Positions 45,367-56,794 of a stretch of 64,000 nt of DNA are shown here, piece after piece (positions within the stretch are counted from its first letter, which is position 1; the number at the start of each line of letters is the position of its first letter). The notes under the pieces were generated by a model, which was not told where the DNA came from, did not search any database, and worked only from the letters and a program-made list of their open reading frames with translations. Origin of the DNA: Micromonospora sp. NBC_00421. GTDB taxonomy: Bacteria; Actinomycetota; Actinomycetes; Mycobacteriales; Micromonosporaceae. Made by a program: the position numbers and the translations under genes. The stretch is taken from assembly GCF_036017915.1 (NCBI RefSeq), contig NZ_CP107929.1, positions 682,001 to 746,000 on the forward strand. The letters run 5' to 3'.

Positions 45367-46017
45367 TCACCAGCCTCGCAGCCTCCACTGCGGCAGGGAA
45401 GGGCGCTCCGCACCCAGCGTTGAGTCCTTCCCATGCCCCGGATAGAACCAGGTCTCATCCGGTAGGCGACCAAAAACCTTCGCCTCTAAGTCGTCCATGA
45501 CCTGCGCAAACGCCTCCGGAGTTGTTGTCCCCCCAGGCCCCCCGGGGAACAGCGAGTCCCCGGTGAACAGGTGCGGGGTGCCGGCCGGATCGCGGTAGAG
45601 CAGCGCCACCGAGCCGGGAGTGTGCCCCTTGACGTGGATCACCTCAAGCGTCTGGTCTCCCACTGCGACGGTGTCACCCTCGGTCAGGGTCTCTGCCGCG
45701 ATCGGTAGTCCCTCGGCGTCGTCGGTGTGCACCAGGGCGCGGGCGCCGGTCTTGGCGACGACCTCCTCCAGGGCCACCCAGTGGTCCATGTGCCGGTGGG
45801 TGGTGACCACCGAGGCCAGCCCGGCGTCGCCGATCAGGTCGAGCAACCGGGGCGCCTCGTTCGCGGCGTCGATGAGCACCTGCGCCCCGGTGTCGTGGCA
45901 GCGCAGCAGGTAGGCGTTGTTGTCCATCGGGCCGACCGACAGCTTGGTGACGGTGAGGCGGTCCAGCTCCCGGACGGCGGGCGGGCCGCCGTGGGTGACG
46001 TCTCCGGTGTAGCTCAT
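45367..46017 (-). CDS. MBL-fold metallohydrolase (glyoxalase II-like)
   Basis: The 216-residue protein has the metal-binding signature H74-x-H76-x-D78-H79, then H132 (GHTPGS), D154 (TGDSLF) and H195 (YPGHG). These are typical of small hydroxyacylglutathione-hydrolase-like enzymes in actinobacteria; in this group the substrate may be a mycothiol or other thioester. It is the first host gene right of the prophage. It appears intact to its RGW ending, so integration did not truncate it. Confidence 0.9.
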   Translation of the reverse strand: MSYTGDVTHGGPPAVRELDRLTVTKLSVGPMDNNAYLLRCHDTGAQVLIDAANEAPRLLDLIGDAGLASVVTTHRHMDHWVALEEVVAKTGARALVHTDDAEGLPIAAETLTEGDTVAVGDQTLEVIHVKGHTPGSVALLYRDPAGTPHLFTGDSLFPGGPGGTTTPEAFAQVMDDLEAKVFGRLPDETWFYPGHGKDSTLGAERPSLPQWRLRGW

Positions 46018-46024
46018 GGGCGGT

Positions 46025-46744
46025 CTATATCCATTCCGGTGGGGTCGGCAGGGGACCGTCCGGGGTGACGGTCAACCCGTCGCCGCTACTGCGGCCGATC
46101 AACCAGGCGGCCAGCTCGGCGGCGGGGCCGGCGACCAGTGGGGGGTCCGCCGGGTCGCCCACCACCAGCTCCGGCCGGTTGCCGTCGGCGGGCCGCAGCA
46201 CCATCGCCGGCGCGTCGGGCCGGTCGGCGAGCCCGCCGGCCACCTCGTGCAGCAGGTGCTGGGCGAACGCCGCCGGCCAGTCCGCCGGCCGGTAGCCGGC
46301 ACCCAGGTCGACGTGGTGCACCTCCAGCTCGCGCAGCCGGCCCCAGACCAGCATGGCGGCCGGCCAGGGGCCGCGTCGGGTCTGCACGGTGGCGCGCCAC
46401 GCCTCGACCGGCATGGCGGCCACCGCCTCGGCGAACCTGTCGGCGCTGCGGCGCAGGTCGGCCACCTGTTCGGCGGGTGGCCGACCGGCACCGGCGGCGA
46501 TGTCGGCGTCCCGGGCGGTGGCGCTGGCGTACATCGGGATGTCCTCGCCGGTGCGGGCGGCGGTGAGCAGGTTGACGAACCCGTCGGCGTTGCGGGCCAG
46601 GTGGGTCAGCACGTGGCCGCGGGTCCAGCCGGGCAGCAGGCAGGGGGCCGCGACGGCCGCCGCGTCGAACCCGGCCGCGGTGTGCAGCAGCCGGTCGGTC
46701 GCGTCGTCCACCTCACCTGTCAACAGCAATGGATCCGTGGTCAC
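46025..46744 (-). CDS. Maleylpyruvate isomerase family mycothiol-dependent enzyme
   Basis: 239 residues. The N-terminal DinB-like helical bundle includes LPGWTRGHVLTHLARNADG and LRELEVHHVDLGAGY with the three metal-ligand positions (His in THLA, His and Asp in HHVD). A C-terminal MDMPI domain follows. The family transfers or uses mycothiol, the main thiol of actinobacteria. It precedes the MBL-fold gene by 7 bp, suggesting an operon. GTG start. Confidence 0.86.
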   Translation of the reverse strand: MTTDPLLLTGEVDDATDRLLHTAAGFDAAAVAAPCLLPGWTRGHVLTHLARNADGFVNLLTAARTGEDIPMYASATARDADIAAGAGRPPAEQVADLRRSADRFAEAVAAMPVEAWRATVQTRRGPWPAAMLVWGRLRELEVHHVDLGAGYRPADWPAAFAQHLLHEVAGGLADRPDAPAMVLRPADGNRPELVVGDPADPPLVAGPAAELAAWLIGRSSGDGLTVTPDGPLPTPPEWI

Positions 46745-46864
46745 GCCACGACCCTAGCGGTCCCGGGAGCGTTGCGCCGCCGGGGAATTCGCTTTCGGCG
46801 CGTCGGTGCGCGGCCTACCGTCGGCCTGGACGCGGTACCGGGACGACGGACGGGGGTGGTGATC

Positions 46865-46915
46865 ATGCCGGTCGCAGTACGCGTGTTGCGCCATGACCAG
46901 CTCCGACCCCGATGA
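46865..46915 (+). CDS. Possible 16-residue leader peptide before rsgA
   Basis: An ATG with GGGGGTGG 6 bases upstream encodes MPVAVRVLRHDQLRPR, and its stop overlaps sequence just before the rsgA start. It may be a translational leader or simply an out-of-frame artefact of strong purine runs. Confidence is low because the length gives little coding signal. Confidence 0.3.
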   Translation: MPVAVRVLRHDQLRPR

Positions 46916-46922
46916 GGATGAC

Positions 46923-48002
46923 ATGACCATCGATCTGACAGCCCTCGGCCTGGACGCCGAGCGGGCGGCGTACGCGCGGCGGCGTCCGGACCGCCGGCCC
47001 GGCCGGGTGACCCGGGTCGACCGGGGGGCGTGCACCGTGCTCGGCGCGGACGGACCGGTCCGGGCCAGCCTGGGCCCGGCGGTGCTGGCCGCCGCCGCCC
47101 GTGACCTGACCGCGTTGCCGTGCGCCGGCGACTGGGTGCTGCTGGCCAGCTGGCCGGACGGCCCGGTGACCGTCGACGCGGTGCTGCCCCGGCGTACCGC
47201 GCTGATCCGCCGGACCGCCGGCAAGGACGCCAGCGGGCAGGTGCTCGCCGCCAACCTCGACACCGCGGCGGTGGTCGAACCGGTGCACCCGGAGCCGGAC
47301 ACCGCCCGGATCGAACGGCTGCTCGCGTTGGCCCACGAGTCGGGGGCCGAGCCGCTGGTGGTACTCACCAAGGTCGACCTGGCCGCCGATCCGCAGGCGG
47401 TGGCCCGGCAACTCGCCGCGGTGGCCCCTGGGGTGCCGGTGCTGCCGGTCAGCGCCGAGCGGGGAACCGGCCTGGAACCGCTGCGTCCACTTGTCGCGCC
47501 GGGTCGTACGCTGGCCCTGCTCGGCCCCTCCGGTGCGGGCAAGTCGAGCCTGGTCAACGCCCTGGTCGGGGCGGACGTCATGGCGACCCAGGCGATCCGA
47601 CGCGTCGACGGCAAGGGCCGGCACACCACCACCTGGCGGGCACTGGTCCCGGTGCCCGGCGGCGGCGCGGTGCTGGACACCCCCGGGGTCCGGGCGGTCG
47701 GCCTGCTCGACGGGCACGCCGGGCTGGACCGGGCGTTCACCGACATCGTCGAGTTGGCCACCGGCTGCCGGTACGCCGACTGCGGGCACACCGCCGAGCC
47801 GGCCTGCGCGGTGCGGGAGGCGTTGGAGAGCGGGGAGCTGCCGGCCCGGCGCTGGGAGAGTTGGCGTCGTCTCCAGCGCGAGGTGGCGTACGAGAGCGGT
47901 CGTCGGCAGAGCCGGCTGGCCGCCGAGCGGCGGGGTGGCCGTCGGGGTGGCCGTCGGCGACCGGCCCGTCCGGCGACGCCGCCGCTGCCGGGCGGATTCT
48001 GA
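46923..48002 (+). CDS. rsgA: Ribosome small-subunit-dependent GTPase RsgA
   Basis: The ATG at 46923 (MTIDLTALGLDAERAAYARR) has GAGGATG upstream; an upstream in-frame ATG at 46893 is less likely. About 359 residues. OB-fold N-terminal domain, then a circularly permuted GTPase: TKVD (149-152) before P-loop GPSGAGKSS (201-209) and DTPG (252-255). A zinc knuckle C282, C287, H289, C295 follows. It acts in 30S subunit maturation. The basic C-terminal tail is common in actinobacteria. Confidence 0.93.
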   Translation: MTIDLTALGLDAERAAYARRRPDRRPGRVTRVDRGACTVLGADGPVRASLGPAVLAAAARDLTALPCAGDWVLLASWPDGPVTVDAVLPRRTALIRRTAGKDASGQVLAANLDTAAVVEPVHPEPDTARIERLLALAHESGAEPLVVLTKVDLAADPQAVARQLAAVAPGVPVLPVSAERGTGLEPLRPLVAPGRTLALLGPSGAGKSSLVNALVGADVMATQAIRRVDGKGRHTTTWRALVPVPGGGAVLDTPGVRAVGLLDGHAGLDRAFTDIVELATGCRYADCGHTAEPACAVREALESGELPARRWESWRRLQREVAYESGRRQSRLAAERRGGRRGGRRRPARPATPPLPGGF

Positions 48003-48073
48003 CCGGCCCGACACGGGCCGCCGACCGGGTCGGGCCGGACGGCGGGTAACCCGGGCTGCCCGGGGCCGGGGCC

Positions 48074-48105
48074 GGGCGCGGGGTGGGTCGGGCGCGGGGT
48101 GGGTC
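48074..48105. repeat. 16-bp tandem duplication between rsgA and uvrA
   Basis: GGGCGCGGGGTGGGTC occurs twice in direct succession (48074-48089 and 48090-48105) within a 281-bp gap. The rest of the gap is GC-rich, with no gene seen. It could be a slippage product. Confidence 0.6.
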
Positions 48106-48283
48106 GGGTCGGACGGCGGGTCGACCCGACCGGTGTGAGCTGGGGGAATGTGCGCGTGAGGGAAGTTGTCGTACCCCGGGGCTAGAGTTGCCGAGGCGTT
48201 CCTTCTGCGCCCGTAAAACCGCTCAGATCCCACTCGGAGCGGACAGATCCGCCTCACATTCTTCTTTCGGGAGCACACGTACC

Positions 48284-51229
<2,946 letters not shown>

Positions 51230-51416
51230 GCCGACGGTACGCGCCGGTCCCCGGTCGGCTTCCCGACCCTCGCGGCGCGCGACCGTCCGATATGGTCAGC
51301 CGTCCGAATGCGTTGGTGGCGGGCCGGGGCGAACCGTCGGGCACCGCCGTGCGTGTGTCCAGCAGGGCTGCGAAGGTCGACGACTTTCGCTGCGGCAGCC
51401 GAGAGAAAGGCCGGAG

Positions 51417-51881
51417 ATGAACGACGATCAGGCGGTGACCGGGGCCGGTACGCAGACCCGACGCGCCCTGCTGGCCGGGGCCGGCGCGGTGGGGGCGTCG
51501 GTCCTCCTGACCGCCTGCGGCGGTGACGATTCCGACGACGGGCCAGCCGCCCCGGCCAGCGGTGCCCCGGCGGCCACCACCGGTGGCGGGCCGGGCACCC
51601 CGATCGCCAAGACCGGCGACATCCCGGTCGGCGGTGGTCAGGTCTTCGCCGCACAGGGGGTGGTGATCACCCAGCCGACCGCGGGGCAGTTCAAGGCGTT
51701 CGACCCGATCTGCACCCACCAGGGCTGCCCGGTGTCGAACGTCGACGGCGGGACGATCAACTGCACCTGCCACAACAGCACGTTCGCCATCACCGACGGG
51801 GCGGCGAAGAGCGGGCCGGCGACCACCCCGCTCGCCGCCAAGGAGATCAAGGTCGTGGGCGACCAGATCTCGCTGGCCTGA
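51417..51881 (+). CDS. Rieske iron-sulfur lipoprotein
   Basis: 154 residues. A twin-arginine signal (TRRALLAGAGAVGASVLLTAC) ends at a lipobox Cys 34. After a Gly/Ala linker, a Rieske domain carries C99-T-H101-Q-G-C104 and C116-T-C118-H119: ligands Cys99, His101, Cys116 and His119, with a disulfide between Cys104 and Cys118. It is exported folded and anchored to the membrane. Its redox partner is not in the window. Confidence 0.93.
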   Translation: MNDDQAVTGAGTQTRRALLAGAGAVGASVLLTACGGDDSDDGPAAPASGAPAATTGGGPGTPIAKTGDIPVGGGQVFAAQGVVITQPTAGQFKAFDPICTHQGCPVSNVDGGTINCTCHNSTFAITDGAAKSGPATTPLAAKEIKVVGDQISLA

Positions 51882-51887
51882 CCGACG

Positions 51888-51923
51888 CCGGCCGGCGCGG
51901 AGGACGCCCTCCGCGCCGGCCGG
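51888..51923. terminator. Bidirectional hairpin between convergent genes
   Basis: A perfect 16-bp stem, arms 51888-51903 and 51908-51923 around an ACGC loop, lies between the Rieske stop and the acylase-family stop. There is no T-tract; such GC-rich hairpins commonly end transcription in actinobacteria. Confidence 0.72.
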
Positions 51924-51934
51924 TCCCGTCGGGC

Positions 51935-54900
51935 TCAGTGCGCGTACACCGCCAGCTCCCAGAGCGAGTAGCCGTACGAGGTGGCCCGGGTCACGCCGTG
52001 CATCCGGACGTACCGGGCGGTCTCGGTGGGGAAGGCGACCACGTCGGTGCCGCCGTCGCCGGCCGTGGTCGACCAGGCCGTACGCCAGTTCGACCCGTCG
52101 CTGGACACCTCGATCCGGTACGACCGGGCATACGCAGACTCCCAGGCCAACGTCACCCGACCCACCTGGCGGGCCGACCCGAGGTCGACGGTGAGCCACT
52201 GGTCGTCGGCCCAACTGCTCGCCCAGCGGGTGCCGAGGTCCGAGTCGACGGCCTTGCCCGGCCCGAAGAACAGCTCGCTGCCGGACGCGGTGACCGGCTG
52301 GCCGGCGGCCAGGTTGGTCAGGTCGTCGCCCCGCCGGGACGGGAACGAGACCACCTGCTGGAAGGTGGGCCGGTTCTGCCAGGCGATGGTGGCGTGCTTG
52401 ATCCCGCCCAGCGGCGACTGGATGATCGCGTCCGCGCACCACTGGTCACCTGCGGTGCAGCTCGCGTCGCCGGGGTAGACCTGGGCGGCCGGGGTGGCTG
52501 CCGCCGCGCGTAACGTGTCAAGCAGCACCTGCCGGCAGCCGGTGAGGCTCCCGCCGCCGCAGAAACCCCGGCCCGGCCCGCCGCGCACCGGATCGCCGAG
52601 CACCGCGCGCAGGTCCTTGTCGACATACCCCCACCAGCCGTACTGGAAGGACGAGCCCTTGTGCGCCTGGGCCTCGTTGGCCGAGCTGGGCAGGTTGGAC
52701 ACGTCGCCCTGCTGGTGCCCGGAGGGGGACTCGTTGACCTGGATCGCGTTGATCAGCGACTGGTAGAGGTCCGGGCCGAGCGGGTCGCGGAACATCCCCC
52801 GGACCAGCAGCGGCCACCATGCGTCGAAGGTGCGGATCGCCTCGGCGTGCCGGTAGACCTTCGACCCCTTGGCGGTCTCCACCCGCAGTGCGCCGTCCTG
52901 CCGCCACGCCTTGAGCCGGCTGATCTCGGCGGCCGACGCGGTGTCGGTGACGGGCTGGCTCTCCAGTACCCGGATCAGCTCGTCGAGCACCTCGGCCCCG
53001 CGCAGGTCGGTCAGGCCGGCCTGCTCGACCAGCGCGGTCAGCGAGCCCCGGTCGAACTTCCGGCCGGCGGCCAGGGCCGCCTTGAGCGGGCGGTCCAGCA
53101 GGTCGGCCCGGTGCACCGCGCCGAAGCTGTAGTTGCCGTCCGCGCCGCCGAAGTCCTTGGCCTGCTTGTTGTTCCAGCTGATGTAGTAGTCCTGGTTCAC
53201 CGAGCGGGGGTGGGCGGCCAGCGGGGCGTAGTCGGCGGTGTTCGTCGCCGGGTCGAAGCCCTGCCACTCGTAGGCCGGTTCGGCCTTCATCGGCAGGTTC
53301 GGGTTGGACCCGACGGCGCGCACCGGGTTCAGCCCGGAGTTGTAGTACGCCGACTCGGTGGAGTTGACGTAGAACCAGTTGAACGCGTACTCGACGTTGT
53401 CGGCCGAGGCGACGAAGGCGTCCGCCGAGCCCATCTGCGCCGGGTCGTTGAACATCTGGAAGCCGATCGCCGAGTCGGCCTCGTGCCGGTAGGTGGAGCG
53501 CAGCTGGGTGAAGGCGTGCGGCCGGCCGCCCACCGTGCCCCGCCACGACACCAGGCCGAGCTTGGTCCGCCAGGCGACCAGTTTGTACGACCCCTTGGCG
53601 GTGCCGTCGGCGAGGGTCGGGGTCCACTTGTTGACGTGCGCGAGCTGCTCCATGGCCAGGCACTGACCCCGGTAGAGGTAGTGGTCGGCGGCCAGGGTGG
53701 GGGCGCTGCCGTCGGTGGTGCACAGCGGCACCGCGTAGGTGTCGGTGATGTCGTGGATCGACGAGGTGGCGCTCCACGCGTAGTCCTGGCCCCGGCCGAG
53801 CAGCACGTAGAGGTTGAGGCCGGCGAACGCGGCCCCCCGGGCGCTGATGCCCGGCCCCTGCAACTCCTGCACCATCAGCAGCTGCGGCGAGAAGTAGCCG
53901 GTCTGCGGGCCGAAGACCGCCACCGGGTGCCCGGTCGCGGAGTTCGCGGCGGAGACCACCGCCGCGTTGGACATGCCCCGGTGCGCCGGGCTGATGGTCA
54001 ATCCGGACAACGCGGCGGCCAACTCACCGGCCGCGCTCGTGGTGCCGGCCTTGGCGGCACCGGCGGTACGGGCCGCGCCGGTGTGGGCGGCGGCGGTGCC
54101 GGCGGAACCCGTCGGGTCGGTGAAGATCGGCTCGACCCGGGCCGAGCCGGCGTCGGGCAGCACCACGCTGGCCGCGTCCGGGGAGGCGTCGCCGTACGGG
54201 AAGCTCTGCCCGTCGTGCAGGGTCAGCACGGTCTCCGGGTCGTTCTGGTTGCGGAACCCCGTCCACACCTTGTCGCCCTCGGTGGCCCCGTACTTGGCGC
54301 GGGCGGCGATCCGGACCAGCGCGGACTGCATCTCGGTGCCGCCCCCGCCGCCGAACAGCCCGCCGACCACGCCGGCGATGGCGATCAGGTCGGTGAGCTG
54401 GAACGGCTCCGGGCCACCGGCGTTGGTGACCGCGTCGAGGTGGCCGGTGAGCACGTACTCGCCGGGGCAGTTGCGGTTGGCCATGCAGACACCGATGTAG
54501 GCGTTGATGCCGGCGATGTACTCCTGCACGTCGGCGTAGAGCTGCTGGCCGCGCGTCCCCTTGTCGCGCAGCGCCTCGATCTGCGTCTGGAGGTCCGCCT
54601 CCGTGTACGGCGAGTTGCGCCAGACGCTCTGCTCCAGCGCCCGGTTTCCGGGTGCGCCCCCGGCGAACGAGGTGAGGGTGCCCCGGCCGACGTGCCGCAG
54701 CAGGTCCATGGTGAACAGCCGGTCCTCGGCCCCTGCGTACCCCGCGCCGTACATGGTGCCGCCCCGGGTGCTGCCGGTGACGTGCGGGACGCCGGTCGCC
54801 TTGTCCCGCAGGATGCGCACGTCGGCGCGGGGCGAGTAGTCGCGTTCGACCTGCCCCTGCGGGACACCGAAGGACGCGTCGTCGAAGAACGAGCCGATCT

Positions 54901-55213
54901 GCTCCTCGCGCAGCCCGGCGTAGCCGTAGACCAGGTCGGCGTACCGGCCGAGTTGGTCGGCGGAGTGCCGGGGGAGGGTGCCGAGGGTCTGGTTGCCGAG
55001 CACCTCGACCAGTGTGGCGTTGCCGTTCTGGCCCGGCGGCAGGATGTCGCCGCACTCGCCGAGGCAGTTGTCGTTGGCCGCGTACCCGCTGGTGGTGACG
55101 GCGGCGGGCGCGGCGGTGGCGGGTGGGGTGGGGGTGGCGACCAGCAGCGCGGCGACCGCGACGGCGGCGGTGCCACCGGCGAGCAGGCGGCGGGTGGGGC
55201 GGGGACGGGGCAT
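51935..55213 (-). CDS. Secreted penicillin-acylase-family hydrolase with discoidin domain
   Basis: The 1092-residue protein has a signal peptide (MPRPRPTRRLLAGGTAAVAV through TAAPA). The penicillin amidase (Ntn hydrolase) fold follows: an alpha chain with GAGYAGAEDRLFTMDLLRHV, then a probable autocleavage site with Ser nucleophile at GMSNAAVVSAANSATGHP. A large beta chain ends near residue 950. The C-terminal ~130 residues are an F5/8-type (discoidin) domain (VDSDLGTRWASSWADDQWLT). It probably cleaves amide bonds in acyl compounds such as acyl-homoserine lactones or beta-lactams; the substrate is unknown. GGAGG precedes the ATG. Confidence 0.9.
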   Translation of the reverse strand: MPRPRPTRRLLAGGTAAVAVAALLVATPTPPATAAPAAVTTSGYAANDNCLGECGDILPPGQNGNATLVEVLGNQTLGTLPRHSADQLGRYADLVYGYAGLREEQIGSFFDDASFGVPQGQVERDYSPRADVRILRDKATGVPHVTGSTRGGTMYGAGYAGAEDRLFTMDLLRHVGRGTLTSFAGGAPGNRALEQSVWRNSPYTEADLQTQIEALRDKGTRGQQLYADVQEYIAGINAYIGVCMANRNCPGEYVLTGHLDAVTNAGGPEPFQLTDLIAIAGVVGGLFGGGGGTEMQSALVRIAARAKYGATEGDKVWTGFRNQNDPETVLTLHDGQSFPYGDASPDAASVVLPDAGSARVEPIFTDPTGSAGTAAAHTGAARTAGAAKAGTTSAAGELAAALSGLTISPAHRGMSNAAVVSAANSATGHPVAVFGPQTGYFSPQLLMVQELQGPGISARGAAFAGLNLYVLLGRGQDYAWSATSSIHDITDTYAVPLCTTDGSAPTLAADHYLYRGQCLAMEQLAHVNKWTPTLADGTAKGSYKLVAWRTKLGLVSWRGTVGGRPHAFTQLRSTYRHEADSAIGFQMFNDPAQMGSADAFVASADNVEYAFNWFYVNSTESAYYNSGLNPVRAVGSNPNLPMKAEPAYEWQGFDPATNTADYAPLAAHPRSVNQDYYISWNNKQAKDFGGADGNYSFGAVHRADLLDRPLKAALAAGRKFDRGSLTALVEQAGLTDLRGAEVLDELIRVLESQPVTDTASAAEISRLKAWRQDGALRVETAKGSKVYRHAEAIRTFDAWWPLLVRGMFRDPLGPDLYQSLINAIQVNESPSGHQQGDVSNLPSSANEAQAHKGSSFQYGWWGYVDKDLRAVLGDPVRGGPGRGFCGGGSLTGCRQVLLDTLRAAAATPAAQVYPGDASCTAGDQWCADAIIQSPLGGIKHATIAWQNRPTFQQVVSFPSRRGDDLTNLAAGQPVTASGSELFFGPGKAVDSDLGTRWASSWADDQWLTVDLGSARQVGRVTLAWESAYARSYRIEVSSDGSNWRTAWSTTAGDGGTDVVAFPTETARYVRMHGVTRATSYGYSLWELAVYAH

Positions 55214-55246
55214 GGTGATCCTCCGATGAGGATGGGGATCTTTACG

Positions 55247-55274
55247 TGAATAACATTCGGTTACCGGATGGTAA
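55247..55274 (-). promoter_or_regulatory. Promoter and inverted repeat for the acylase-family gene
   Basis: On the minus strand TTACCA (55274-55269), a 16-bp spacer and TATTCA (55252-55247) form a possible promoter. The -35 overlaps an inverted repeat TTACC-N4-GGTAA (55261-55274), a likely regulator site. The same region can serve the divergent phosphodiesterase gene; the 212-bp gap holds no other gene. Confidence 0.42.
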
Positions 55275-55425
55275 TCTCCGTTCGTCGATATCGGAAGACG
55301 TCCATCGCGCGGCTGCCGGATCGTTGCCCGGGAGTATCGAACCGGTCGGCGCGGGTGGATAGCTTTCGATTCCGCGTCCGCCCGGCGTCAGCCCGTCGGG
55401 CCTGCCTCTCCAGATTGGACAGTCG

Positions 55426-56784
55426 ATGAAGGTCGTCCGTCTGCTCGCGTCCGCGACGCTGCTCGCGGCCGTGCTCACCCCGTCCGGGCCGGCCGCCGCG
55501 TCCGCGGCCCCTGCCCCTGCCGCTGGCACCGCTGCCGGCACCGCCGCTCCGACGTCGGGGGCGTTCTCCGTGCTCACCTACAACGTGGCCGGTCTGCCGG
55601 ACATCATCTCCAGCGGCGACCCGGCGACGAACACCCGGCCGATCGGCGAACGGCTCGGCGGGTACGACATCGTGCACGTCCAGGAGGACTTCAACTACCA
55701 CGCCGACCTGTACGCCACCGACCAGCACCCGTACCGGACCCCGACCAGCGGGGGCGTGCCGTTCGGCAGCGGCCTCAACACGTTGTCGAACTATCAGTAC
55801 AGCGACTTCGCCCGGGTGAAGTGGCACTCCTGCAACGGCACCGACTGCCTCACCCCGAAGGGCTTCACCGCCAGCCGCATCCGGCTGGCCGAGGGCGTCT
55901 TCGTCGACCTCTACAACGCCCACCCGAACGCCGGCAGCACCGACGCCGACCTGGCCGCCCGGCGGGCCAACCTGAGCCAGCTCTCCGCGTACGTCGCGGC
56001 CAACTCGGCGGGCAACGCGGTGGTGCTGATGGGGGACCTGAACGTCCGCTACACCCGTACCGGCGACAACATCCGCGACCTGGTGGCGGCCAACGGCCTC
56101 ACCGACGTCTGGGTGCAGCAGGAGCGGGGCGGTCAGCCGCCGGCCGCCGGTGACCCGGCGCTGGTCTGCGACCCGGCCAACGTGACGGACAGCTGCGAGG
56201 TGGTCGACAAGATCCTCTACCGGAGCAACAAGCTGGTGAACCTCACCCTGAACCGCTACCACAACGAGCACGCCCGGTTCCTCACCCCGACCGGCGGGCC
56301 GCTGTCGGACCACTACCCGCACGCCGCCTGGTTCGACTGGACCCTCGCCCCCGACCTGCGGGCCAGCGACACCTGGGGCGGCCCGCACGGTGACCCGTTC
56401 ACCGACGCCGACCGGGTCGGCCCGGCGGTCACCCGGGTCACCCTGCGCGGTGGCTCCCGGCTCGACGCCGTCGGGGTGGACCTCGCCGACGGCGGCCAGC
56501 TGCGCCACGGCGGCACCGGCGGGACCGAGACCAGCCTCACCCTGGCCCCCGGCGAGCGGATCACCCAGGTCACCCTGACCCAGGGCCAGAAGGACGGCCG
56601 GACCCGGATCTTCTCGGCCCGGCTCGGCACCGACCAGGGCCGCACCCTCGCCACCGGTACGCCCACCTCTGCGGCGGTCACCTTCACCGCGCCCCCGGGT
56701 GGTCGGCTGGCCGGCTTCTTCGGCCGCAGCGGCACCGAGGTCGACCAGCTCGGCGTGATCTGGAGTGTCGGGGGCAACGGATAG
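55426..56784 (+). CDS. Secreted endonuclease/exonuclease/phosphatase-family enzyme with jacalin-like domain
   Basis: 452 residues. A signal peptide ([20 protein letters not shown]) and Ala-rich linker precede an EEP domain: [40 protein letters not shown] and [11 protein letters not shown] supply catalytic Asn, Glu, Asp and His. This resembles bacterial sphingomyelinase C-type phosphodiesterases. The C-terminal ~115 residues form a jacalin-like lectin domain ([14 protein letters not shown], then [16 protein letters not shown]). It probably acts on extracellular phosphodiesters. Confidence 0.9.
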   Translation: MKVVRLLASATLLAAVLTPSGPAAASAAPAPAAGTAAGTAAPTSGAFSVLTYNVAGLPDIISSGDPATNTRPIGERLGGYDIVHVQEDFNYHADLYATDQHPYRTPTSGGVPFGSGLNTLSNYQYSDFARVKWHSCNGTDCLTPKGFTASRIRLAEGVFVDLYNAHPNAGSTDADLAARRANLSQLSAYVAANSAGNAVVLMGDLNVRYTRTGDNIRDLVAANGLTDVWVQQERGGQPPAAGDPALVCDPANVTDSCEVVDKILYRSNKLVNLTLNRYHNEHARFLTPTGGPLSDHYPHAAWFDWTLAPDLRASDTWGGPHGDPFTDADRVGPAVTRVTLRGGSRLDAVGVDLADGGQLRHGGTGGTETSLTLAPGERITQVTLTQGQKDGRTRIFSARLGTDQGRTLATGTPTSAAVTFTAPPGGRLAGFFGRSGTEVDQLGVIWSVGGNG

Positions 56785-56794
56785 TCTCGGTGCC

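Noticed and set aside
48003..48283. SOS/LexA box or sigma-type promoter for uvrA
   Set aside because: No actinobacterial LexA-like inverted repeat and no correctly spaced -35/-10 could be found; a TAGAGT at 48183 has no matching -35.
52661..55249. 862-codon plus-strand open frame opposite the acylase-family gene
   Set aside because: Its residues are dominated by Gly, Arg, Val and Ala with no domain. It mirrors the GC-rich third positions of the real gene on the other strand.
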